Below are positions 13,329 to 20,805 of a DNA stretch of 30,778 nt, in pieces. The notes beneath the pieces were generated by a model. It did not search any database and was not told the DNA's origin. It saw only the letters and a list, made by a program, of their open reading frames with translations. Each line of letters opens with the position of its first letter. Position 1 is the stretch's first letter. Made by a program: the position numbers and the translations under genes. Origin of the DNA: a virus; IMG/VR virus record IMGVR_UViG_3300009160_000114, positions 1-30,778 of that record; one strand, given 5' to 3'.

Positions 13329-13664
13329 TTATCTTGCCTTAAAAATATTATTTTTAACCACCAACGGATTATCCTTTATTTTCCAAAATTGTTTTTCTAG
13401 CGGTGGTTCTTGTCCTTCCTTAAACCACATTAATTTGCGGCCTTTGGTAGAATCATAAACACCTATAATCGTTATTTGTCCTGCATGAATTAAGTCATGG
13501 CAGATATGACATACGATACTAAGATTATAATTGTTGTTAGTACATCTAGGATCGCATCGCGGAATGATGTGATGAATGTTGAGAGCTGCTGGATTGTTGT
13601 ATCCACAAATTTCGCAGGTTTCTTTGAGTAACTTTATTTGCCCTCTGTGCCTCTTGGATTCCAC
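13329..13664 (-). CDS. HNH endonuclease
   Basis: A protein of 111 residues when started at the GTG at 13664 (the frame is open to 13703). It has the zinc pair C-E-I-C, then IHHIIPRC, NNNYNLSIVCHICHDLIH, the ββα-metal motif of HNH nucleases with a second Cys pair (CHIC). Such genes are usually free-standing homing or DNA-nicking enzymes in phages; a packaging-associated HNH is less likely so far from terminase. I prefer the 13664 start because the 13703 GTG lies inside a terminator hairpin and TATATT lies exactly six bases before 13664. Confidence 0.85.
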   Translation of the reverse strand: MESKRHRGQIKLLKETCEICGYNNPAALNIHHIIPRCDPRCTNNNYNLSIVCHICHDLIHAGQITIIGVYDSTKGRKLMWFKEGQEPPLEKQFWKIKDNPLVVKNNIFKAR

Positions 13665-13683
13665 GGATTGAATATAAGATAAA

Positions 13684-13711
13684 AATGGATCGTGTGTACA
13701 CACGATCCATT
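13684..13711 (-). terminator. 28-bp perfect palindrome, minus-strand terminator
   Basis: The palindrome is centred between 13697 and 13698; its half is TGTGTGCTAGGTAA read outward on the left and ACACACGATCCATT... on the right (13 to 14 bases each). On the minus strand it is followed by TTTTTATC, so it fits an intrinsic terminator for the structural gene ending at 13738. Confidence 0.7.
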
Positions 13712-13737
13712 ATCCATTTTATTCATGATTTCTTAAA

Positions 13738-14178
13738 TCAAATCCCGCTGATGGTGCAGCTACCAGAAGCAGCCATGACTAAAAATGATCTTCCATCGCT
13801 TATAAGAGAAACTGATTTATTTGTTCCTGTTTCTAAAGTTAATTTGCTACCTTGGTTATTAGGCGTTGTTCCTGCCATGCCAGCAAATACTTTCGTGCCA
13901 CCAGTTTCTTGAGAACCTGTTAGATTGTGGGGGGATCCGTCTGAAGTACGAAACACGAATACTCCTCCTGGAACAGACGACGCGAGTGGCATGATCCAAG
14001 TGGTGGCGAAGTCGTAATTTAAGTCGTATGCGCCAGGTCTCGTTATATTTCCTGGGTTAGTTTTCAATGAAACTCTTACCGTAGGAAGAGAACTCATAGA
14101 AATAGAAGAATTTATTTGTAATCCAGATCCTTCCTCTTCTACTACCCCCCTTGAATCGTCGATAGTTATTTTAGACAT
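13738..14178 (-). CDS. virion-type beta-rich protein, paralogue 1
   Basis: A 146-residue protein, MSKITIDDSRGVVEEEGSGL at the N-terminus and GRSFLVMAASGSCTISGI-type C-terminus. It is a close paralogue of the gene directly upstream (14199-14639); both share ITWIMPLASSV.GG.FVFR, LTGSQET and VFAGMAGTTPNN-like stretches. Rich in Ser, Thr, Gly and beta strands with no catalytic residues, as in head decoration proteins or fibre tips. The ATG at 14178 is chosen over an upstream TTG. Structural role is inferred from composition and place among late genes. Confidence 0.75.
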   Translation of the reverse strand: MSKITIDDSRGVVEEEGSGLQINSSISMSSLPTVRVSLKTNPGNITRPGAYDLNYDFATTWIMPLASSVPGGVFVFRTSDGSPHNLTGSQETGGTKVFAGMAGTTPNNQGSKLTLETGTNKSVSLISDGRSFLVMAASGSCTISGI

Positions 14179-14198
14179 GATTTTTGTTCTTTCGTTAA

Positions 14199-14639
14199 TC
14201 AAATCCCGCTGATGACGCAGCTACCAGAAGCAGCCATGACAAGGAATTTATTTCCGTCGCTGATAAGTGCGACGGAAGACCCTTGGACATTTTCAAGAGC
14301 TAGTGCGCTGCCTTCGTTAGCGGGAGTAGCACCTGCCATGCCAGCAAACACTTTCTTACCGCTAGTTTCTTGAGAACCTGTTAAAACGTGAGCGTGAGCT
14401 GAAGCACTTCTAAAAACGAAAGTTCCTCCGGCGACTGAAGACGCAAGAGGCATCACCCAAGTCAATGCTGAAGAGCCAGATAATGTATAAACGCCAGGCA
14501 CGTTCAATGTGCCAGCTGAAGTTTGTGATGAAACAGCCGTAGTTGGCAAAGAAGTTAGAGAAATTGAAGAATTGATCTGCAACCCTGAACCTGCAGATTG
14601 AATGAGACCTTGCGAATCACTAATGGTTACTTTTGGCAT
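14199..14639 (-). CDS. virion-type beta-rich protein, paralogue 2
   Basis: A 146-residue protein that begins MPKVTISDSQGLIQSAGSGL, almost the same as the protein at 18209-18763, and continues with a domain matching the downstream paralogue. Together the three show one conserved N-terminal segment joined to two kinds of C-terminal domain, as expected for a virion-attachment segment with exchangeable outer domains. GGGGGA precedes the ATG. The preceding gene on this strand is the exported DUF1501-like protein; no terminator separates them. Confidence 0.77.
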   Translation of the reverse strand: MPKVTISDSQGLIQSAGSGLQINSSISLTSLPTTAVSSQTSAGTLNVPGVYTLSGSSALTWVMPLASSVAGGTFVFRSASAHAHVLTGSQETSGKKVFAGMAGATPANEGSALALENVQGSSVALISDGNKFLVMAASGSCVISGI

Positions 14640-14692
14640 GATTTTCCCCCATGAAAGATGGTTATGGGTAATTATTGTCTAATTAGTAAAAT

Positions 14693-16072
14693 TTAAATAG
14701 GATTTTGGTTAATAATTCCTGAAATCCATGGTCCCGTATAAAATTCTTCAACTCTGCGTCTATCACCTTTGGCAACAGTAAAGGCGACGGCAGCTCCGGC
14801 AGATGAAGATGTAGTATTTGCAGATTGGTTGGGCACATCATTACCTGTCGTCGGGTCGAACCCTAAAATAGATCCGTCGGCTTTTACTCCTCCAAACCAT
14901 CCTGTTTTAGTGTATCCATTACCCATTACATACAACCAATTTGAATTACCGGGGGTTCCATCAGGCCATCCTCCTCGTTCGAGCGGTGTCTTTGGAGTAT
15001 CTCCATGGACTGTGATGACTACGTTGTCGGCAAGGGTCTTTCCTGAACATGTTGGATCGGGTGTTGCTGCAAGGTCATTCATGAACTCATCAAGGATGAG
15101 TCCTAGATGATTCACTGTGGCAAGTAGGGTTCCCATGTCAGCAAATGCTCCGTGAGGATCGTCTCGCATGACAGGAAGTGCCACGCAAGATGTGAGACCT
15201 AACTTGAAAGCCTTCGATGTGGTGATGAGAGTCTTTGCCAACTCACGTAGCTTATTAGGCGTAGAGTCTACAACGCCGTATCTCATTAGGTCATCTTGGG
15301 TTGGTTCCAAGAGTGCTGCCAGGTTTTTTCCAAGGAAGTTTGCACTCTTCTTTCCGATGTCTAGAGGACGTTGAACAGTTGGCCTAGTAGCAGCTGTATT
15401 TAGACCGAGGAATGTCTTGTAGTATGCCTCAAAGAGTTGTGCATCGCTCTCTACTTCGAGGATAGATCGGCTTGCGGCGCTGTTGAACAACTGAACCATG
15501 CCATCCGCGTTTCCTACCGTGGCAAGTTGAGGTGCACCAGGCGCAGTCCCGAATGCAAGAGGTGTAATGCCGATGACGGGAAGAAGCGTTGGATTTGCCC
15601 TTTGAACGGAAGAGCAAACTGCCAGCATGCTTTGACCTGCTCCTACCGACGCGGCAGATCCAGGTGTAGGTGTGTGGGTCTGGTTAGTACCTGCCATGAA
15701 TGCAGAGATCCTCTTCAATTTATCTCTTTTTGTCCACGGTGATTGTGGAACATGATACAATGTCTTATCGGTGTCTGTGGCTTTAAGCTGTTGTCCCTGG
15801 GCATGGAATGCGAAATTATTATTGGTTGATGTGGCTACTTCATTGTGAGGCCATAATAACTGGAACCATGCGAATCCACCATCACCTGCCACGAGATGAA
15901 CTGATCTCATTGTGGTTGAGCATGAGGCCTCGTCCGCCATCGCAGAACCTGCAGAATCGCTAATAACATTTAACACTTGTGATCGATCGAGGGCCAGAGC
16001 TGCGCCTGCGGCTGCGGTCCACTTTAGGAATCTTCTTCTTGATTGTCCACGTAGATCTTTTAGGTTTGACAT
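14693..16072 (-). CDS. Tat-exported DUF1501-like protein
   Basis: A 459-residue protein starting MSNLKDLRGQSRRRFLKWTA; the SRRRFLK twin-arginine motif and following hydrophobic Ala/Leu stretch are a Tat signal, so it is exported folded. The body resembles DUF1501/alkaline-phosphatase-fold proteins of Myxococcota, Bdellovibrionota and Planctomycetota (VVITVHGDTPKTPLERGGWP, NWLYVMGNGYTKTGWFGG near the C-terminus). These proteins usually occur next to DUF1588/DUF1592 cytochrome-like proteins, and one lies two genes upstream. AAGGAAAA precedes the ATG. Finding it among phage late genes is unusual and implies acquisition from a bacterium. Confidence 0.8.
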   Translation of the reverse strand: MSNLKDLRGQSRRRFLKWTAAAGAALALDRSQVLNVISDSAGSAMADEASCSTTMRSVHLVAGDGGFAWFQLLWPHNEVATSTNNNFAFHAQGQQLKATDTDKTLYHVPQSPWTKRDKLKRISAFMAGTNQTHTPTPGSAASVGAGQSMLAVCSSVQRANPTLLPVIGITPLAFGTAPGAPQLATVGNADGMVQLFNSAASRSILEVESDAQLFEAYYKTFLGLNTAATRPTVQRPLDIGKKSANFLGKNLAALLEPTQDDLMRYGVVDSTPNKLRELAKTLITTSKAFKLGLTSCVALPVMRDDPHGAFADMGTLLATVNHLGLILDEFMNDLAATPDPTCSGKTLADNVVITVHGDTPKTPLERGGWPDGTPGNSNWLYVMGNGYTKTGWFGGVKADGSILGFDPTTGNDVPNQSANTTSSSAGAAVAFTVAKGDRRRVEEFYTGPWISGIINQNPI

Positions 16073-16082
16073 TGTTTTCCTT

Positions 16083-16811
16083 TCACTCGCAAGAATGTGC
16101 TGCGGATAGCAAAGTTGCGATTGCGATTGCTTGACCCTTTTCAGGAGTTGATGCATTAATGACCAAGTCAGTACAAATCGCAAGGTGTTGTTGCGTGGCA
16201 GGTTTTCCTAAGAGACACGTCACACCAGCCTCCAAACACCAACCATTCTCATCAAAGATGGGTGCTCCGACGCCTGACTCCTGACACTGTGCCATAGATG
16301 GAAGTGCAGCAATGATTTCCGGTGCCGCTTGAACGAAGATGTCGAATTGCTTCGCTGCGCCTGAAGATGTCCATACTGTCGTCTCACCAACTCGTGCATC
16401 ATAGACAGCAGCGCCCAACGGGCCTGTTCCGTCATTCAACAATTGTCCTGCTGTCGGAGGATCTCCTGTTGCTGATAGATTAACACCGAAATTTTCTAGA
16501 ATATTTCGTAATGTCGCAACTGGAATCTTCTGACAGGAATGCAACCTCGTCCTGATCTCCGGCGGGCCCTCATCCTGACGTTGGGCGAGCACCTCCAAGG
16601 GATCCTTGTTTCCGTCTTCACCTAGTCCTGACATATGATCGAAAGTGTTGTCTTCGCTGCCCGTGTAATCGTCAGGAGGCGGAGGTTCCTCAGGTGGTGG
16701 GTCTGTTTTGGGATCTTAGACAGGTGGTAGGAGACCATCAGGTGTATCTAGACCGCAGGATAGGCTAAGGAAGGCCAATGGGAGGCTCAAGAATAATCTT
16801 TTGTAATTCAT
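16083..16811 (-). pseudogene. lipoprotein gene with an in-frame stop
   Basis: From the ATG at 16811 the frame reads a lipoprotein signal (MNYKRLFLSLPLAFLSLSC), then GLDTPDGLLPPV and a TAA at 16718-16716, and continues in the same frame for 211 more residues (DPKTDPPPEEPPPPDDYTGS then a Cys-containing domain ending SAAHSCE). The proline-rich linker after the stop is in keeping with the part before it, so this is one gene with a nonsense change (GAA or CAA to TAA would explain it). The ATG at 16634 has no ribosome-binding site, so independent translation of the rest is doubtful. Neighbours suggest an exported partner of the DUF1501-like protein. Confidence 0.72.
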
Positions 16812-16828
16812 ATGATGTTTTTCCTGCT

Positions 16829-18001
16829 TCAAAAATTTACAAAATCATCGTGCTTCAACATGAAGCGGAGAGTCTCTTTCACATTCATCCCCGTGGACTC
16901 GAACTTTTCCACGAGGGGATCGAGGACTTCAGGAGGAACAGTGGCGAGATCGTTGACGACATCCTCCTTCGACATGACCATGTTCCACAGGCGAGTCGTG
17001 ACGCAGTCAGCAATGATAGGATCATCAGCAATTGCTGCGCCAAATGCTGGGAGATCATCAGCCTCGCTTCCAAAGCGCCATGCCGTCTTTTCGCCAGAAG
17101 AAAGCCAATGTTCTACTTCAGTCGTCACCGGTTCCGGAAGCACGGGTGTGCTCACTGAGCTCTCTCCCACCCACATGCCTTCGGCATCGAAGTTAGCGAA
17201 TAGAGGAGCGATGTGGTTCATCGTCGCGTGACAGTTCGCACACACTACAGACTGTGTATCCCGGAAATTGATGGGAGAATCCGAGATAGATTCGAAAGGC
17301 CAAGGAGACACGTAATCCTTACCGTCCACGACAGTGGGCTTATCAACTGACTCGGCGGGAAATTTCTGGCACGCAAAGACTTCCTGGACCCACCTGACCC
17401 GACGGAAGGCCATGTTGCTGTAGAAATGCTTCATCGTGCCTGGGTTGGTGAGGACCCCTGCGTGAACAGGTACAGCGTTTTCACACTCCCCGTCGACAAA
17501 GTCTCCATTCTCAAAGGTAGGACACGTGTTCGTGGTGGCCGTGAACACATCGGTGAAAGGACTACCATTTACTGAGATTCTTGCGGCGAGGACGGGTGAA
17601 TGATCCATCATCTCAGAACCGCCTTGACGCATCGTGTCGCGCCAAAATTTCACCATGCGAGCTTGAAATCGCGAATCATCAATCATTTCATCAACGATTG
17701 ATTCATACTCTGATTTCTTATTTTGAGCATTCTGTAGCCTGCGAATAGTCTCTAAAGTAGGTAAAGTTCTAGTTAGCTTTAATGATGCAGTTCTTAGAGC
17801 TTCTTCATAGCTTAGTTTTCTATCGTCTAGTGTGGTTTTTTCAGGGGCTTCGCCTCCTGAACCAGCACCTGAAGAAGTCGTGTTGTCGGTTGATGAAGAT
17901 CCTTGTCCTGAAGAGTTATGTTCGTTTAATCCTTCAGGAGTTGAAGCGCAACCAACTCCGCATAAGATAAGAATCGTTAAGATTTTTTTTGACATCACCA
18001 T
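16829..18001 (-). CDS. exported lipoprotein with c-type haem motif, DUF1588/DUF1592-like
   Basis: A 390-residue protein. The N-terminus is a lipoprotein-type signal ending GVGC, followed by a Ser/Gly-rich linker. The folded part carries RRVRWVQEVFACQKFPAE and later CANCHATMNHIAPLFANFDAEG; CxxCH binds haem c covalently, and the CANCHxxM...FANFDAEG layout is that of DUF1588-type proteins of Planctomycetota and Myxococcota, normally involved in surface or periplasmic electron transfer or polymer degradation. Start at 18001 or 17995 cannot be separated; neither has a clear ribosome-binding site. First gene of a three-gene cassette with the broken lipoprotein and DUF1501-like protein. Confidence 0.78.
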   Translation of the reverse strand: MVMSKKILTILILCGVGCASTPEGLNEHNSSGQGSSSTDNTTSSGAGSGGEAPEKTTLDDRKLSYEEALRTASLKLTRTLPTLETIRRLQNAQNKKSEYESIVDEMIDDSRFQARMVKFWRDTMRQGGSEMMDHSPVLAARISVNGSPFTDVFTATTNTCPTFENGDFVDGECENAVPVHAGVLTNPGTMKHFYSNMAFRRVRWVQEVFACQKFPAESVDKPTVVDGKDYVSPWPFESISDSPINFRDTQSVVCANCHATMNHIAPLFANFDAEGMWVGESSVSTPVLPEPVTTEVEHWLSSGEKTAWRFGSEADDLPAFGAAIADDPIIADCVTTRLWNMVMSKEDVVNDLATVPPEVLDPLVEKFESTGMNVKETLRFMLKHDDFVNF

Positions 18002-18144
18002 GATATTAATATCTCGTATTCAAAAAAATACAAGATAATATCAAGATTATTTTTTGTGTGCTGATAATAGAATTCCCACAGCTACATCAAATACGAATAT
18101 TAATCATGTTTTAACGTCGACTTTTAGAGCATTATCAACAAAAA

Positions 18145-18177
18145 TTTTACCGCTGAACAATCTATTCAGCGGTAAAA
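18145..18177 (-). terminator. intrinsic terminator after the third virion-type gene
   Basis: A perfect 13-bp stem (TTTTACCGCTGAA with its complement, seven-base loop), followed on the minus strand by TTTTTG. It separates the structural gene at 18209 from the exported-protein cassette, which must therefore have its own promoter in 18002-18144. Confidence 0.85.
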
Positions 18178-18208
18178 GATTCACGTTGCGATTTACTGAA
18201 AAATAAAA

Positions 18209-18763
18209 TCACGTTACGATCGTGAGCGGATCATTGGTCACCGCATGGAGGAACCAGTGGCTGCCGTTGCAGACGACTTCCATGAAATCTCCTCCTTGAA
18301 GGGCTACGCCGAAAGCAACGGATATTGCAGCAGAGACCTGCTGACCTTCGGCCGCGGAGGCGGCTCCGTTATTCGTGTTGATGGCGTTGCCGTAGATCTT
18401 TGCGGAGCCGACGGGAACTTGGATCTTGTGGGCATATGCAGCACCAGCATACATCTTGAAGTGAAGTCCTTGGGCAGGCGCTGGAAGCGTGAACGTCTGA
18501 GCAGACCCTCCATCAGCTATGAGAATGGCTCCGCTCTCTGCTGAAGTGAGTACGACACCGGCTGAGATGATCTGTCTACGGCCGCCTGTCTGAGTGACGC
18601 CGGCCATCGTGAGGTAGGTACCGCTGAGTGTGGTGTTTCCTCCAACAGCTAGGTCATTTGTAAACGTGGTGTTTCCCGTTGTAGACAACGTACTTGAAAT
18701 TTCGACGCCAGAACCCGTGCTCTGAACCAATCCTTGCGAATCATTAATTGTAACTTTTGGCAT
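18209..18763 (-). CDS. virion-type protein with shared N-terminal segment
   Basis: A 184-residue protein beginning MPKVTINDSQGLVQSTGSGV, as in the gene at 14199-14639. Then come repeats typical of phage fibres (NTTFTNDLAVGGNTTLSG) and a beta-rich C-terminal domain unlike that of the two paralogues. A decoration protein, neck/head fibre or short tail fibre is plausible. GAGGACAGG precedes the ATG. Followed by a strong terminator. Confidence 0.75.
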   Translation of the reverse strand: MPKVTINDSQGLVQSTGSGVEISSTLSTTGNTTFTNDLAVGGNTTLSGTYLTMAGVTQTGGRRQIISAGVVLTSAESGAILIADGGSAQTFTLPAPAQGLHFKMYAGAAYAHKIQVPVGSAKIYGNAINTNNGAASAAEGQQVSAAISVAFGVALQGGDFMEVVCNGSHWFLHAVTNDPLTIVT

Positions 18764-18827
18764 GTATACCTGTCCTCTTTAAAGACGGGATAAATATCCC
18801 AAACGTAGGAAAAAGTATTATTCCTGT

Positions 18828-19211
18828 TTAATCTTTTAAAGAATCTGTTAATCTTTTTTTAGAAGAATCAGGAGAAACATTGTAATTTTCTAATATACGC
18901 CTTATCGTCTTTACGATTGCATCATAACCTACGACTGAAATGCCACCTGATGTTGTATATGCTAAAATTGATCCCGCCAACGTATTTCCAAAAGCTTCAG
19001 GAACAGGAAGTCCGTACTTGTAACCTATCAATCCCGTCCACGCTCCGACTGCTAATGCATGAAGCGGTAACGTAGCCCAATACAAACGGCGCCACCCCAC
19101 ATGTCCGTCAGATTCTCTTCTCTTATTTCCAAGAACTATGTTACGGACGACTTGGCCACACATTCCTATGATGAATGGGACGATTCCTAATATTATTAGC
19201 CAGTCTTGCAT
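18828..19211 (-). CDS. multi-span membrane protein, possible holin
   Basis: A 127-residue protein with an N-terminal helix (WLIILGIVPFIIGMCGQVV), a second hydrophobic segment (LHALAVGAWTGLIGYKYG) and a third (GNTLAGSILAYTTSGGISVVGYDAIV), then a charged cytoplasmic tail. Size and topology fit a holin, which opens the inner membrane for lysis, but no endolysin is visible nearby, so another membrane role is possible. The ATG at 19211 is preferred over one at 19250; TAGAAT lies seven bases upstream and no Shine-Dalgarno sequence is seen. Confidence 0.65.
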   Translation of the reverse strand: MQDWLIILGIVPFIIGMCGQVVRNIVLGNKRRESDGHVGWRRLYWATLPLHALAVGAWTGLIGYKYGLPVPEAFGNTLAGSILAYTTSGGISVVGYDAIVKTIRRILENYNVSPDSSKKRLTDSLKD

Positions 19212-19221
19212 TGTAATAATT

Positions 19222-19482
19222 CTATTCTGCCGCCATGGGAAATTCTGCATGTGCAGACATATCTACGGCCCATTTGTCACATGCTTCATGCGCCTTGTTT
19301 ACCAAATCATTGCAAGCTTCTTCTAACGTCATACCACTTGTGAGAGCAGCATCTAGGTAGCTCATCATTGCTGCAATCAATTCATCAGAGTTTACTTCGA
19401 CAGATTCGACCAATTCTTTCTTGTTGATGCTAAGATATTCCTGTTTTATTAAATTGCGCAGTTGAGATGGTGATAATTTCAT
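19222..19482 (-). CDS. small protein with capsid-targeting-like N-terminus
   Basis: An 86-residue protein starting MKLSPSQLRNLIKQEYLSIN and reaching LVE-S at about residue 27, again the N-terminal pattern plus a T4 gp21-like cleavage site. The remainder is helical and acidic (LIAAMMSYLDAALTSGMTLE) and would be the mature internal protein. The frame is open to 19551; the ATG at 19482 fits the shared pattern. It diverges from the kinase-like gene starting at 19567, so a two-way promoter lies between. Confidence 0.68.
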   Translation of the reverse strand: MKLSPSQLRNLIKQEYLSINKKELVESVEVNSDELIAAMMSYLDAALTSGMTLEEACNDLVNKAHEACDKWAVDMSAHAEFPMAAE

Positions 19483-19566
19483 AGAGTTAATTATCATGTT
19501 CTCAAAGCAACATTTCGTAAAATTGTATAAAACGTTATAAAGTAGAGACAATACTTAGCTGTAAGT

Positions 19567-20802
19567 ATGAAAAAAATTTTGCTAGAAAAGTTCATTAAAA
19601 ATTATTTGCTGTTAGAAGCCAAGAATTCTGGTTTGTTGAGGCTAATTGATGAACTTTACGTCATGAATGACAAACTCAACTTGAGTGAAGAAGAAAAATT
19701 TAAAAAATTGAAAAATGAAATATCGATGTATTTGGGGCCGAAAGCTCCTGCAGGATCATCTAGAATAGTTTTTCCTCTTGATTCAGGCAGCGTCATTAAG
19801 TTAGCTCTTAATCCTGCAGGATTTGCGCAAAATGGTACTGAGGCCATGGCAGGATCCGATGAGTCAGTCTCTGCTATCATAAACCCTGTCATCGCAAAGA
19901 GCAACGTCGTAGAATACGACGGGTTTTTTTGGATCGTTCAAGAGAAGGTATTACCGCTTAATGACGATTTGACTGGTTCTAAAAACTGGTCTTATTTTCA
20001 GAACCTTTTGATGAAAGCTACCAGAGGTGCTCATTCAATCACGCCTGATAAAGGGGAGTTTTCTACAGCTGTTGATGTGGAAAAAACAAGAGTAGAAATT
20101 CCGCTCGGCGGGGCAAAAAAACTTCAGGCACTGAAACCTGTGAATACGAAGGAAGTAGAAGAGGAAAAAGCTAGAAAGCAGATCTCAGATGCTTTTAAAA
20201 AAGTTGGACCTGAATTTTTTGAATCTTTCAGGGAATTCTTAAACAAGTACTCAGGATCTAGAACAGGCGATCTTTTTAAACCTGACTCTTGGGGAATGAC
20301 GTCTGACGGTAGGCTGAAGTTGATAGATTATGGATACACCAAAGGAATATCCGACAAGTTCTACGATAGAGGTTACGTGTTGGATCAAACAGAGATAAAA
20401 AAGAGGCTCGATGCGGCGCAACAACGAAGAGAAGAAAATATAGACTCAACTGTAGCCGATAATGAGTATATGCTTATGAACGTCAACAACGTCCCTCCCT
20501 TGATGTCTCTGTTGCTTCTAATAAAGGGCGTCGTGATTGGTCTTCCACGCAGAGTTGAAGAGTTTGAGGTCGGAAAAACGCTTTCTAATCTCACAGAAAC
20601 TGAAAAAACTTCAGTGGCTAGTTTGATCAGGAATAAGCAAGAAATTATCGAAAAAATTATTAATCAAGTATCAAACACGCAATTAAAAAATAAATTGTAT
20701 GATGAACTGGATGAAATCCTGTTGTCAACAGGATCTTTAGGTAAAACTGAATCTTTGATCAGACTTCTAGTAAAAGAAAGCCTCCGCGCAAGAATGAGAT
20801 AA
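19567..20802 (+). CDS. protein-kinase-like protein with capsid-targeting-like N-terminus
   Basis: A 411-residue protein. Residues 1-17 (MKKILLEKFIKNYLLLE) resemble a capsid-targeting peptide ending in LLE-A. Kinase-fold motifs follow: GSSRIVFPLDSGSVIKLA with Lys78 as the VAIK lysine, hinge WIVQEKVLPL (122-131), catalytic loop TGDLFKPDSWG (233-243) with Asp235 and Lys238, and LIDYG (252-256) for DFG. The usual loop Asn is Ser. A long charged helical insertion separates the lobes, and a C-terminal helical domain of about 140 residues follows. Activity is plausible but not certain. It is on the plus strand, convergent with a second kinase-like gene four bases away. Confidence 0.75.
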   Translation: MKKILLEKFIKNYLLLEAKNSGLLRLIDELYVMNDKLNLSEEEKFKKLKNEISMYLGPKAPAGSSRIVFPLDSGSVIKLALNPAGFAQNGTEAMAGSDESVSAIINPVIAKSNVVEYDGFFWIVQEKVLPLNDDLTGSKNWSYFQNLLMKATRGAHSITPDKGEFSTAVDVEKTRVEIPLGGAKKLQALKPVNTKEVEEEKARKQISDAFKKVGPEFFESFREFLNKYSGSRTGDLFKPDSWGMTSDGRLKLIDYGYTKGISDKFYDRGYVLDQTEIKKRLDAAQQRREENIDSTVADNEYMLMNVNNVPPLMSLLLLIKGVVIGLPRRVEEFEVGKTLSNLTETEKTSVASLIRNKQEIIEKIINQVSNTQLKNKLYDELDEILLSTGSLGKTESLIRLLVKESLRARMR

Positions 20803-20805
20803 AAA

